Assembly (NCBI GenBank): GCA_010909725.1
Contig: JAACMV010000024.1
Span: forward strand, 1,426,001-1,490,000
Length of the DNA: 64,000 bases
Source of the DNA: Picochlorum sp. 'celeri'
Taxonomy: Eukaryota; Chlorophyta; Trebouxiophyceae
Direction: 5' to 3'
Below, piece by piece: positions 20,320 through 29,672 of the stretch. A model generated the notes under the pieces. That model was not told where the DNA came from. It searched no databases and saw nothing but the letters and a program-made list of their open reading frames with translations. A program made the position numbers and the translations under genes. Positions within the stretch are counted from its first letter, which is position 1; each line of letters starts with the position of its first letter.

Positions 20320-20763
20320 CTACGATACCCAAGAATATACCATGCAATTAGAAGAAGAAGAAAAAGACAATACGTGAAGGTGAGGCCTTGGTCTCACAAT
20401 CGATGGACCACCAATCAGAAGGACGCCTTCTGGGCATTGTTTCACACGATCCCTGGGGAATATTATATATGATATAGCATGATTGTGCATAGAAAATGAC
20501 TTGATCGTACCTCGATCATGGGCGTCGCGTCCAACCCCAACCAGCTGCTGGCGTTGGGTTGAAAACGCAGCCTCAGCGCCGCTGCCCTTTGTAACGACCG
20601 TCTCAACATGATGAAAATGAATTCGTCGAGTACTCGGATGCATCTGGTGCATAGGGTTTGTAGCATCATACTCCGCTCCCGCTGGGAGGGGTATGTCGTA
20701 AATAGAACATTTCGGACAAAAGCAGTCCCCCGGGGTAGTTGGGATGATTTCAGAAAGATTCAT
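20320..20763 (-). CDS. hypothetical protein, possibly spliced
   Basis: A 147-codon frame from ATG 20763. The first 85 residues look coding (CFCPKCSIYDIPLPAG, then HFHHVETVVTKGSGAEAAF and QRQQLVGVGRDAHDR), and the last 35 include EGVLLIGGPSIVRPRP. The stretch between them is less protein-like, and a GTACGA donor near 20513 with a CCCAG acceptor near 20422 would remove it in phase, joining HDR to EGVLLIGG. I do not recognise the family. The CxxC near the N-terminus might bind metal. It lies 130 nt upstream of the E2 gene on the same strand. Confidence 0.45.
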   Translation of the reverse strand: MNLSEIIPTTPGDCFCPKCSIYDIPLPAGAEYDATNPMHQMHPSTRRIHFHHVETVVTKGSGAEAAFSTQRQQLVGVGRDAHDRGTIKSFSMHNHAISYIIFPRDRVKQCPEGVLLIGGPSIVRPRPHLHVLSFSSSSNCMVYSWVS

Positions 20764-20845
20764 GCGTATGCACCCGAAGCAGCATGGTACTCATTAAATG
20801 ACATAAAGATTTGTACTTGATAGTATCTGACCGACAAGAGTATCC

Positions 20846-21514
20846 ATGATTGTGTGGAGAAGGACAAATCTACTCATTGGGCTGGGGATCTTTGCCGCGT
20901 TGTGTTTGGCAGCGAGGCCTGTAGTCGCCAAAGACCCACAGATTGATGCATCATGGAGTGTTATAGAAGAATGGGACTATTCGGAGGCACAGGATGGGGA
21001 TATTGACTACGATTATTACGAAGCAGTACCGGTCCCCGATATTCCGGACGGGGACAAGCCCGAACTCGGCGAAGACGACACGCCAGAACCAGAGCCAAAG
21101 CCAGAGCCAAGGCCAGAACCAAAGCCAGAACCAAAGCCAGAACCAGAACCGGAGCCCGAACCGGAGCCTGAACGAGAACCAGAGCCCATGCCAGTACCAA
21201 TTCTGGATCCAGTTGAATTGCCAACACTCCCAGAGCAAGGAGTACCAGTCGCGTCAAGAGGTCCGGAACCTGAAATTCTCCCCGTGGTGACAGAGAATGC
21301 TCCATCTCCTACGGAAGAGATGATTGCTGCTGAAGCCCCATCTCCATCTATTTCTGCATCAGCTCCCCAAGAGGCAGCAGTTGTGCCCCCTCCATCCCCT
21401 CTTTTGGATGATGTGGCCATTGTGAACGCAGCTTCTTCAGGAGCTGCTTGTGTTAGAGATAGTTTCATCGCTGCAATATTGATCGCGTGCGGGAGCATGC
21501 TTTTTGTGCGATAA
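20846..21514 (+). CDS. secreted PEP-repeat (Pro-Glu/Lys-rich) surface protein, possible GPI anchor
   Basis: A 222-residue protein starting with a signal peptide ([20 protein letters not shown]). The middle is a run of Pro-Glu-Pro/Pro-Lys-Pro dipeptides (about residues 80-118), followed by Pro/Ala/Ser-rich sequence. The C-terminus has a small-residue stretch (AASSGAA) and a hydrophobic end ([15 protein letters not shown]), the arrangement of a GPI-attachment signal. Such proteins are usually cell-wall or surface spacers in green algae, with prolines hydroxylated and glycosylated. No enzymatic domain is present. Repeat length is likely polymorphic. Localisation and anchoring are inferred from composition. 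Confidence 0.75.
   Translation: MIVWRRTNLLIGLGIFAALCLAARPVVAKDPQIDASWSVIEEWDYSEAQDGDIDYDYYEAVPVPDIPDGDKPELGEDDTPEPEPKPEPRPEPKPEPKPEPEPEPEPEPEREPEPMPVPILDPVELPTLPEQGVPVASRGPEPEILPVVTENAPSPTEEMIAAEAPSPSISASAPQEAAVVPPPSPLLDDVAIVNAASSGAACVRDSFIAAILIACGSMLFVR
21083..21199 (+). repeat. PEP/PKP dipeptide-coding repeat tract
   Basis: Imperfect six-base units of CCA/CCG alternating with GAA/GAG or AAG, coding Pro-Glu and Pro-Lys, inside the surface-protein gene. Unit-to-unit variation shows degeneration from a simple repeat. Confidence 0.85.
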
Positions 21515-21810
21515 TCCCGAGTGAGTGTGACAACCATGCGTGATTTTTCCTTGTTCTGTTACCTACATCTTCTTCCGTCTATATAGGAGATTCTGTACTC
21601 TTTTTTTTTATGTTGTATCAAGTATCCATACAAGTATTGTTGTTTCTTGTAACGCAAACAGATGTTTCTTTCAAACAGCCATGAGCATTCAAAGAACAAG
21701 ATGGTGTTAAACAATAGGCAACCACCATCTCGACAAAAACTTCAGGGTCCCGCCCTCTTCAATCCTGATGAAAATAGTATCATAATATTTTTACATCCTT
21801 TCATGCCCAT

Positions 21811-24159
21811 ATGAGTCAGTCTACTACTCTAGAAATCGTCAATAGTCCTTCACAGGTGGGTATTTTCTGCCATGACAGTTGCCACGGAATACCTCTTGAG
21901 AATGGTGTTTTGTACAGTATTTACCCCTTCTATATGTTACATTATAGGATTTAGCTAAGACAAATTGCGTGTTTGCATCCCCTGGGGACGCTGCTCGGAT
22001 TTCGAGCTATATTCAGATTGGAGATTTGTACGTGTCTTTTTCTTGGTGCTTTTTTCACCATTCCAGTCGCATATGACATTCGTATTACATTTCCATCATT
22101 ATTATGTAGTGTATTCACAGTCAGAGGGGATGCGTCCGTGGCGGAAGGGTCCCTTGGGTTGAACTCTGCTCAGCGAAAACTGATCAGAGTCTCAACTGGA
22201 GATCGAGTTTCCTGTAGTCCCTTTGATGTTGCACAAGCAGGGCCACCTGTGGCTGTGATTCATGCAAAGATTGAGTATTTCACGTCGAAGAAGAATGTGC
22301 GGAGGGATGAGAAGGAGTTTGATGCCAAGGAATTGATGGGTCATGTGACTCGTCGGTTTGGAGGGCAGGTATTGACGGTGCATCAGACGATTCTCTTCGA
22401 GTATATTGGGTCGAATTATATGTTGACAGTGAATGATATTCTTGCTGCAACGACCGACGCGGAGAAGATGTCGATGCATCGAGGTGTGTTGTTGCCAGAG
22501 ACTGAGATTGTGTTTGAAACGGTGCCTGGGTCTGGGATCAAGGTGACTGGTCAAAAGGCAATGACGTCTCAAATATTCAAGCAGAAGGAGTTTAATTTCG
22601 AAGCGCTGGGGATTGGGGGTCTTGATAGTCAGTTTGAGAAGATATTTAGGAGGGCGTTTGCCTCTCGAATTTTCCCACCAGATATGCTAGATAGATTGGG
22701 GATTCATCATGTCAAGGGAGTCTTGCTGCATGGTCCTCCTGGCACGGGTAAAACGTTGATCGCGAGGCAGATTGGGAAAATGTTGAATGGAAAAGAGCCC
22801 AAAATTGTGAATGGTCCTGAAATTTTATCGAAATATGTGGGTGCATCGGAGGAAAATGTGAGAAAGTTGTTTGAAGAGGCTGAGCAGGAATATCGTGAGA
22901 TGGGGGATGCATCAGAATTGCATGTTATTATTTTTGACGAGATTGATGCCATTTGCAAGCAGAGAGGAAGCGTTCAGAGCGGTACTGGGGTTCATGATAC
23001 AGTTGTGAACCAGCTTTTGACCAAAATTGATGGTGTGGATGCACTGAATAATATTTTGTTGATTGGTATGACGAATAGACGAGACATGCTTGATGATGCC
23101 TTGCTTCGACCAGGAAGACTCGAGGTGCAGGTTGAGATTGGCCTCCCTGACGACAGCGGTCGATTGCAAATTCTTCAAATCCACACTGCAAAGATGAGCA
23201 AGAACTCCTTCCTCGCGGACGACGTGGACTTGTTTGAGTTGGCAACGAGAACAAAGAACTTTAGTGGTGCAGAGCTGGAAGGATTGGTGAAGAGTGCTGC
23301 AAGTTTCGCTCTGAACAGACAGATCGATGTGAATAATTTAAACAAAACTATTGATGAAGATAATATCAAAGTGTGCATGCAAGATTTCATTACGGCCATG
23401 GAGGAAGTGATCCCAGCCTTTGGAGCAACAGTGGATGTGCTGAATTCCTATCGCTTGCACGGCATGGTGGATTATGGACCTCGATATCAGCAGATTGTAT
23501 CCTCCTGCAAGACATTGGTCCGACAAGTTGAAAACTCGGAGAATAATCCTTTGGTGACTGCATTACTGGAAGGCCCGCCTGGATCAGGGAAGACAGCCCT
23601 TGCATCGACAATTGCCTTGGAGAGCGAATTTCCTCTGGTCAAAATGGTGTCTGCCGAGTCCATGGTGGGCATGTCGGAGGCAGCGAAATGCCATGCAATT
23701 TCAAAAATATTCGACGATGCGTACAAATCGCCCCTATCATTCGTTATTTTGGATGAGATTGAGCGATTATTAGAGTATGTTCCCATTGGCCCCAGATTCT
23801 CAAATGCCGTCCTGCAGACCATTCTCGTCCTGCTGAAAAAGCCACCGCCCGAGGGGAGACGACTATTCGTCATCGGAACAACATCCGCTGGACTCGTCAT
23901 GGAAGACATGGATGTCACATCGACATTCAATGTCCAGATTCATGTCCCTCAACTGACTCGATCTGAAATGAAGGCAGTCCTGCTCCACCAGAGAGCATTC
24001 AGCCAGGCTGATGTAGATATCGCTGTACAGGAAGTTCCAGACGGCACATCCATCAAGAGGCTTCTTCTTTTACTTGATCTCGCTCGACAAGGACTGCCAG
24101 CAGAGCAGATGGAGATTCCAATTTCAAACTGGACCAGTGTCATTCAAGAATTGCTGTAA
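21811..24159 (+). CDS. NSF: N-ethylmaleimide-sensitive fusion protein (NSF/Sec18), three exons
   Basis: Exons 21811-21855, 21948-22027 and 22110-24159; introns of 92 nt (GTGGGT...TAG) and 82 nt (GTACGT...TAG). The small exons rebuild the NSF N-domain start (VNSPSQDLAKTNCVFASPGD, then IQIGDFVFTVRGD), which the large exon alone lacks. Product 724 residues, near the usual 740. The N-domain binds SNAP/SNARE. AAA domain D1 has Walker A GPPGTGKT (about residue 249) and Walker B IIFDEIDA; D2 has GPPGSGKT (about 530) and FVILDEIERL. NSF hydrolyses ATP to disassemble SNARE complexes after membrane fusion in the secretory pathway. The first two exons are placed by reading frame, motif continuity and GT-AG sites. 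Confidence 0.93.
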
Positions 24160-24256
24160 GTACAAAAATGACGAGATGCATGGCGTCACAACAACATTGC
24201 ATGTGACCAATTCATCAATAACCCCGTGTTCACATTCCTCAATACCAATAGTAGTA

Positions 24257-25042
24257 ATGTCTTCTAGAATTCTTTATTCCAATAGACCATTCTTCCGAAT
24301 TCCTGTGCAACGAGGCAGCATTGTTCAACGCGCCATGTCACAACAACCGGCACCCAACCCAGAAGAATACAGTAAGCGATGGGAGATCATGTGGCAGGGA
24401 GGTAATGATCAATATGAGGTTAAAAATGGGGACGGAGGGGTACTGAAACCAGGGCAATCATTTGATGCTGGGAAAAGTCCACCCCACTTGACCGAGTGCT
24501 TGGCTCAGAACAAACTGGGGGATATTTCCAATGCATCAGTCTTGATTCCTGGGTGTGGACGAGGATACGATGTGATTAGTTTTGCGCGGTATGCAAAGCG
24601 CGTGACTGGCTTGGAGCTTGCTCCTACTGCTGTTGCAGCTGCACATGACAAGCTGAGGGAAGATTTGCCAGAGGATCTCTTAGCAAAGGCGGATGTCGTC
24701 TCTGGAGACTTTTTCGGCCCTTCTGAACAGCAATATGATATTGGGTATGATTATACGTTTTTCTGTGCCATTTCTCCGGCCATGAGAGATGGCTGGGCCA
24801 GTTCTTGGGCTGCCCGCATCAGAGATGATGGTCTTCTTGTCACCTCGATTTTCCCAGTATTCGAGGATAGATCTCAACAGGGACCACCATGGCCTGTCTG
24901 GCCAGAGTTGTACGCGGAGAAGTTAGAGCAACATGGGTTCTCGTTGCAATCCCTTGAGAAGGTTCCAGATGAGGGAAGCCATCCAGGCAGGGAAGGTAAA
25001 GAGTATCTGGCTGTGTGGAAGAAGAATGCGACCAAGCACTGA
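24257..25042 (+). CDS. SAM-dependent methyltransferase of the TPMT / HOL (thiol or halide methyltransferase) family
   Basis: Start taken at ATG 24257; the frame is open further upstream into the NSF 3' end but that stretch is not protein-like. The 261-residue product opens with a short Arg/Phe/Ser-rich leader (about 25 residues, possibly organellar) and then EEYSKRWEIMWQGG. SAM-binding motif I reads VLIPGCGRGYDV, followed by VTGLELAPTAV and GDFF. The late GPPWPVWPELYAEKL and the YLAVWKK end fit the thiopurine/halide/thiol methyltransferase group (HOL-like), which methylates halides, thiocyanate or bisulfide, releasing volatile products. The substrate is inferred from family only. It lies less than 100 nt after NSF on the same strand. 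Confidence 0.87.
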   Translation: MSSRILYSNRPFFRIPVQRGSIVQRAMSQQPAPNPEEYSKRWEIMWQGGNDQYEVKNGDGGVLKPGQSFDAGKSPPHLTECLAQNKLGDISNASVLIPGCGRGYDVISFARYAKRVTGLELAPTAVAAAHDKLREDLPEDLLAKADVVSGDFFGPSEQQYDIGYDYTFFCAISPAMRDGWASSWAARIRDDGLLVTSIFPVFEDRSQQGPPWPVWPELYAEKLEQHGFSLQSLEKVPDEGSHPGREGKEYLAVWKKNATKH

Positions 25043-25219
25043 TTCAGCTTCTTCTCTCTTCTGTATGTGTGTTTATGAGGAAGAGGATCAATCGTGTGCC
25101 ATGCATGGGTACAGTATGCTTGGCCTTGTGTGGATGATATTCTTTTTTACAGAGTCATGATGGTGGTATAGATACCAGTCGGATACCTGTAACACATTTC
25201 ATATGATATAAATACAACA

Positions 25220-26283
25220 ATGTACACCTGTTCCATGCGCCCAATAGGCGCATCGAAAGGTGTGGAAGGAATTCATGTGCACAACCTCAGAGGAGCACGA
25301 TGTGTTGGTGGGCACCACGGACGCTTTTTTGTACGCAGAGACTGTATTCGAGATGTAGTATGCCAAGCAAAGGGTACAAAACGGGACAAGAAACCAGTCA
25401 TAGAACAGTTCAGACCTCCATCGAAGGCACGTAGCACGTGTATTGAGTTTTTTTCATCATTCTCGCCCTGCATTTGCCTGATGGTGCCATGACATGCTCA
25501 TTTTGAATTGTTTTGTAGGAAGAAGCATCCCTTCGAGCCGAGGCTGAAGCTCCTTTTAGGTCTTTCAGGATAGTATTGTTTGGTTTTGGTGGTGTGAGTG
25601 CAGTTCTCGCCACTCTCTTCTCCATACCCACGTTGATAGGGGCTCTAGCTGGGGCTCCAAATGCTAAATCATTGACAGATGCGTTTCAAGACATCCTTAT
25701 CAATGTGGCTGCGCTTGGTGTGTGTGGATATTTGTTGCGAGGTGACTTGCAAGCGAGGGAGAAACAAATGGCTCGTCTGATGCGTGAAGACCAGCTTGGG
25801 ATGTGTCAGGTTGAGCTTTCAAATTCAAAAATGTTACGTTTAGGTCAGCTTAGAGGGTCGGCGAGGCCTGTTATTATTGTTGGGACGAAGAATCAGGTGG
25901 CGGGGGCATTGCAACAGGCTGAGAAGTTCAGAGAGGCGTTAGAAGAGCGAGGTGTGTTGATCATAGCGATTCCAATGTATGAATCTTCTTCTCAAGGATC
26001 AGAGGAGGAAGAACAAGGATTGGATATTCCAGAGCTGACGGACAAGGATTTGCGATGGAGAGCAAAGCCAGTAAGAGTACAGGAGTGGAAGTCGTGGTTT
26101 GATGAGCAGGCTGCTGCAAGTGGCAAGTCTGCAGATCAAGGGTTGTACGTGGGACTGCGATTGGATGGGAGAGTGAGAGCGAGTGGGCGTGGATGTCCAC
26201 CGTGGGATGCGTTCGCAGCGCAATTGCCACCAACTGATGGCTTTTTCGGAGAATTCCTGGATGGGATGGACGGAGTCGTGTGA
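25220..26283 (+). CDS. LPA1-like (Low PSII Accumulation 1 C-terminal domain) chloroplast membrane protein, two exons
   Basis: Exon 1 25220-25426, exon 2 25519-26283, 323 residues. The join gives RPPSK|EEASLRAEAEAPFRSFR, matching the opening of the LPA1 C-terminal domain. The donor is GCACGT, so this would be a GC-AG intron (92 nt) in phase 0; no GT donor in the right phase fits as well. Exon 1 encodes a transit-like leader. After the join come two hydrophobic spans (about 80-110 and 120-140), RLMREDQLG, and the conserved end GLYVGLRLDGRVRASGRGCPPWDAF...FGEFLDGMDG. In Arabidopsis LPA1 helps assemble photosystem II by acting on D1. The TPR repeats found in plant LPA1 are absent here, so function may differ. 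Confidence 0.82.
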
Positions 26284-26482
26284 TTTGCCTTCTACCTCAT
26301 AGCAACAGAATTCTTTTTTTTTACATTGCACGTGGAATGAATACATTAAAAACCTGTTTAAGAATATCTTTCCTTATGACAATGTGCGGAAGATACTGGC
26401 CCACACTGCATGTCATGACACAGACAAAGAGATGGATGAGACTCATTCAACACTCTTTCATCGTACGAAAAGATTCATCAAC

Positions 26483-28027
26483 CTACCTTTTTGCCACATA
26501 TCGTTTGAATGTGTTCCTGGAAAGCCCGTCTTTGGATATCTGTTCAACAGCTGGGTACAGTCGAGCTCCCTGTGTATCAATTGAATAGTCTGCTACAAAA
26601 ACCCATGCATCATCTCCATCTTGTGAGAAGGAGAAGCAGGCAACAAGGGTGGTGAGGATCAAGGCCGCTGCTAAAGGTCCACACCAAGATTGAGTGTGGT
26701 CGTACACGAAAAGGACAGACTTCCCATGGGCAAGATGCCGTGATGCGAATTCCACAACAGCAGGACTTGCACATACCACCCGGTGCTTTCCCAGTACTCG
26801 TGGCAGCCACAGATGCCTGGCTATCGATCCCGTGCTTTCGGAGCTCTCATCAACTACTAATTCAACAATTTGATTGTCCTTGCTAAGCATGCCGCCCCCA
26901 GATATACTCGTACAGGGACATGTTTCCATGCTCTCTTCACCAATCATGGCAGTCAGATCATGGCCACTCAGATTTACGACTGCCATCGTGTCATTGCTGC
27001 AAAAAGCTTCTGTTTGACGTGTAAAATACGCGAGAGACACCATTCCCATGTTTGTCCTCGGCACCCACAGCACGCCCGGGTCGCTCTGTGCCATGACACT
27101 CTGGGTATTCTCTTGTACCAATGCCTTCACAAGATGTACCACGTCAGCAGGGTCTGTATTCAGAATCACGTCACGGTGTTTCCAAAATATATCTGGCGTC
27201 AACCCACAGGCCCAGCTCTCCTCGTCATCCCCAGCACCTGGAATATAGTCATACACAATATTGGTATAGCGAGGCAGTGACAATCTTTCCCGAACCCCAT
27301 ATTTTGATGCTGATACAAGAACAATCATCGGTCCACCCTCGGTATTCTCTGGAATATTCCTTCTACCCTGATCAATCCAGCAACACATCAAAGGCTTGCG
27401 CATCTCTGACGCAAGCCCTGACATGTCCACACCAGACTGCAACAAACCCTGACACCAACCATCAACCCTCTGCTCTATTTGCCATTGCTCATGCTCAGAT
27501 ACCCAATCAGGAAGACAGAGGTCTGATTCCGCCATACATGGCATGTCATGCTCACGTTGATACTGCAACACTGCGGTATTCAATACATGTGCCCACACAG
27601 GGACAGTCTTGCTCAGTGCATCTGGGTATCTCTTCCCTCGCCTCGTCGCATCCACAATAATGCACCCACCACACGCCACAGCCTTTTCAGCAACATGTAG
27701 ATTCAATCTCGTCAGACTGAACGACCACTGCCCTGTATGTCCATCCGTGGATTTGAAGTAACATGTACCATCCATGTCTTGGGCAGAGGTATACCAGGCA
27801 CCACACCGTAGGTTTCCAAACACTGGAAGCCCTGTTTCTTCAGCAATCTCCCTCACAAAGAGACTATCATGCATAATAGATGCCACACAATTGAACAACC
27901 CATGCTCCTTCTTCTTCACATCCCTCAACACAGCTGAAATGGAAGGCTGGTGGTTGCACAGAAACAAGTCCATGCCTGGAACACATGACAATTTTGACTC
28001 ATTCTGCAACCTATCAAATTCATCCAT
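26483..28027 (-). CDS. RIT1: initiator tRNA A64 2'-O-ribosyl phosphate transferase (Rit1)
   Basis: A 514-residue protein, close to yeast Rit1. The N-terminal two thirds contain the family blocks YFKSTDGHTGQWSFSLTRLNLH, CGGCIIVDATRRGKRYPDALSKTVPVWAHVLN and YDYIPGAGDDEESWACGLTPDIFW; the C-terminal part is a phosphatase-like (DUSP-type) fold with KSVLFVYDHTQSWCGPLAAAL. Rit1 adds a phosphoribosyl group to A64 of cytosolic initiator tRNA-Met in fungi and plants, keeping it out of elongation. The product is likely cytosolic. No introns are needed. The neighbour TIC20 is transcribed in the same direction from upstream, 370 nt away. Confidence 0.92.
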   Translation of the reverse strand: MDEFDRLQNESKLSCVPGMDLFLCNHQPSISAVLRDVKKKEHGLFNCVASIMHDSLFVREIAEETGLPVFGNLRCGAWYTSAQDMDGTCYFKSTDGHTGQWSFSLTRLNLHVAEKAVACGGCIIVDATRRGKRYPDALSKTVPVWAHVLNTAVLQYQREHDMPCMAESDLCLPDWVSEHEQWQIEQRVDGWCQGLLQSGVDMSGLASEMRKPLMCCWIDQGRRNIPENTEGGPMIVLVSASKYGVRERLSLPRYTNIVYDYIPGAGDDEESWACGLTPDIFWKHRDVILNTDPADVVHLVKALVQENTQSVMAQSDPGVLWVPRTNMGMVSLAYFTRQTEAFCSNDTMAVVNLSGHDLTAMIGEESMETCPCTSISGGGMLSKDNQIVELVVDESSESTGSIARHLWLPRVLGKHRVVCASPAVVEFASRHLAHGKSVLFVYDHTQSWCGPLAAALILTTLVACFSFSQDGDDAWVFVADYSIDTQGARLYPAVEQISKDGLSRNTFKRYVAKR

Positions 28028-28398
28028 TATTATTATTACTACTAGTAGTAGTGTTATGGAAACAAAGTATTCATCAGGATCAGAACAATTGACATCTTCG
28101 TCTTATTGTTGTTGCATGACATGTGGATGTGAAAATGCAGACAACCTGCAGAACGACACTCATTGATCCTGGTTCTACATACTCAAAACACACGCATTTT
28201 GATATAAAATATTAGTATATCAATTACAGTATGGCGCAAACCAGCAATGTGGGTTACTCTTTTTTTTCTCTTTCAAGACAAGGAAGGACAATGCATTGTT
28301 GTTGGCTGTCCTTCCATGGCAACAATTCATTGTTCACGGGTTTGAAAGACACATGTCGTGCACCATATTACATCACATTGTCCGATATTACACACATA
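28028..28398. other. intergenic region
   Basis: About 370 bases between Rit1 and TIC20 (both leftward). Starts with a short ATT/ACT/AGT trinucleotide tract (28028-28052). No gene recognised. Confidence 0.4.
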
Positions 28399-29325
28399 TT
28401 ATGCATACTCTGAAAGAGCAACCTGGTGGTACACAGACTCTGAGACAAATGGGATATCAGCATAGTATCCACGAAGAGTCCAGAACACAGCATACACCAC
28501 AGTACCCATACAGGTTGTCCACATAAACATATCTACGAAATGAGAAATCACAGACCACTTGATCTCGGCTGGCAAATACGCCTTGACAATGTGCATCAAC
28601 ATGACCACAATATCCAGCATGATTGCTTGCATACAATTGAACCTCACAAAATGATGCAATTTCTTATTCTTGACAATAGACAAGAACATGACGAAGAAAA
28701 TAATCAGAGGAGCAAACTGCGATGAAAAGTATACCTTTGCCAATGGACCAGGAACCAGATACAAGACCAGCAAATTCCGGAATCGTCTGTACACCTCCCT
28801 GCCCAGGGAGATGGAATCAATCCAAGGAACCAAGTAGCAGAGCGCAGCAAACACTCGCCAAAACAAGGTTGGAGGCCCTTGGTTTGCTGCGGCATCCGAT
28901 GACGCATCCATAGAGTCAGGATCGCCAGCACGCACGCGGAATGTCTCTACCTGCTGCCCTTGCACATCACCTCGTCTGCTTCTGCTGCTGTTGCTCTTGA
29001 TCATGGGCTGAGCCACGGTACGAGGAAGGATTCCCCCTATCTGCTGTCTATGTACTACCGCCATTCTACCTTTATTACTACTATGAGCTGCATTGTCTGC
29101 ATCGGCAATCACTAAAAAGAGTCAGAAGAGTGTACTCTTTGCCATGACATTGCGAGACTCAGAACCAGAGATGGATACACATCTCGATCCAACAGTATAA
29201 CTATCCACTACAGTGTTTCTTTCTTCCATCAGTCTCAGTTTTATCCAAAAGCGTAACGTACCAGAGACGCATGGTCGCACCGCCATGGCGACTGCTCCAC
29301 TTCTAAGTCCACAGAGACTACTCAT
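28399..29325 (-). CDS. TIC20: TIC20-type chloroplast inner-envelope protein import subunit, two exons
   Basis: Exon 1 29325-29181 encodes a transit-peptide-like start (MSSLCGLRSGAVAMAVRPC); intron 29180-29112 (69 nt, GTGTAT...TAG); exon 2 29111-28399. The large frame alone begins with GTG, not ATG, which is why the upstream exon is needed. Product 285 residues. The TIC20 core has four predicted membrane helices: WRVFAALCYLVPWIDS, FAPLIIFFVMFLSIV, FNCMQAIMLDIVVMLMH and MFMWTTCMGTVVYAVFW, with the typical HHFVRFNCMQA between helix 2 and 3. TIC20 is the channel-forming component of the inner-envelope import complex. An alternative 24-nt intron using a later donor is possible in phase but too short to be likely. 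Confidence 0.87.
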
Positions 29326-29672
29326 TGTACTACTATATCATCAAACGTAAATCAGTGAATACGGAGGTACCGTATATCCGATGTTTCATGGCAATGTGGG
29401 CGGAATCGCCGGGATATCTCGATATTCTTAAATGTTTATCTAAGGAATCCCGAATACTCTGTCTCATTCCTTTCAAATTCAAACCCCGGATGGACTCTGT
29501 CGTCTTTGTAGATTTTCTTCAATGTTAATTTTATTGTCGATATAGCTAGCATATAAATTGTTTCAAGTGATCGTGCGAGTGCTGAATTGTCCTGGAAGTG
29601 TTTTGAGACTGGCAGACAGAGAGCGGTGGTGGTGGTTGCCAAGGCAACACAGCAGTCGTCGAGTGTGATACG
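29326..29672. other. divergent promoter region between TIC20 and the MT-A70 gene
   Basis: About 350 bases between a leftward and a rightward start. No gene or repeat seen. Confidence 0.45.

Noticed and set aside
20174..20377. Rightward 67-codon frame over the E2 5' region
   Set aside because: It lies antisense to the E2 coding start and upstream sequence, and matches no family known to me.
29113..29136. A 24-nt intron in TIC20 (donor at AAGA/GTACAC)
   Set aside because: It is in phase but much shorter than all other introns here (62-187 nt); a 69-nt intron with donor GTGTAT fits as well and is of normal size.
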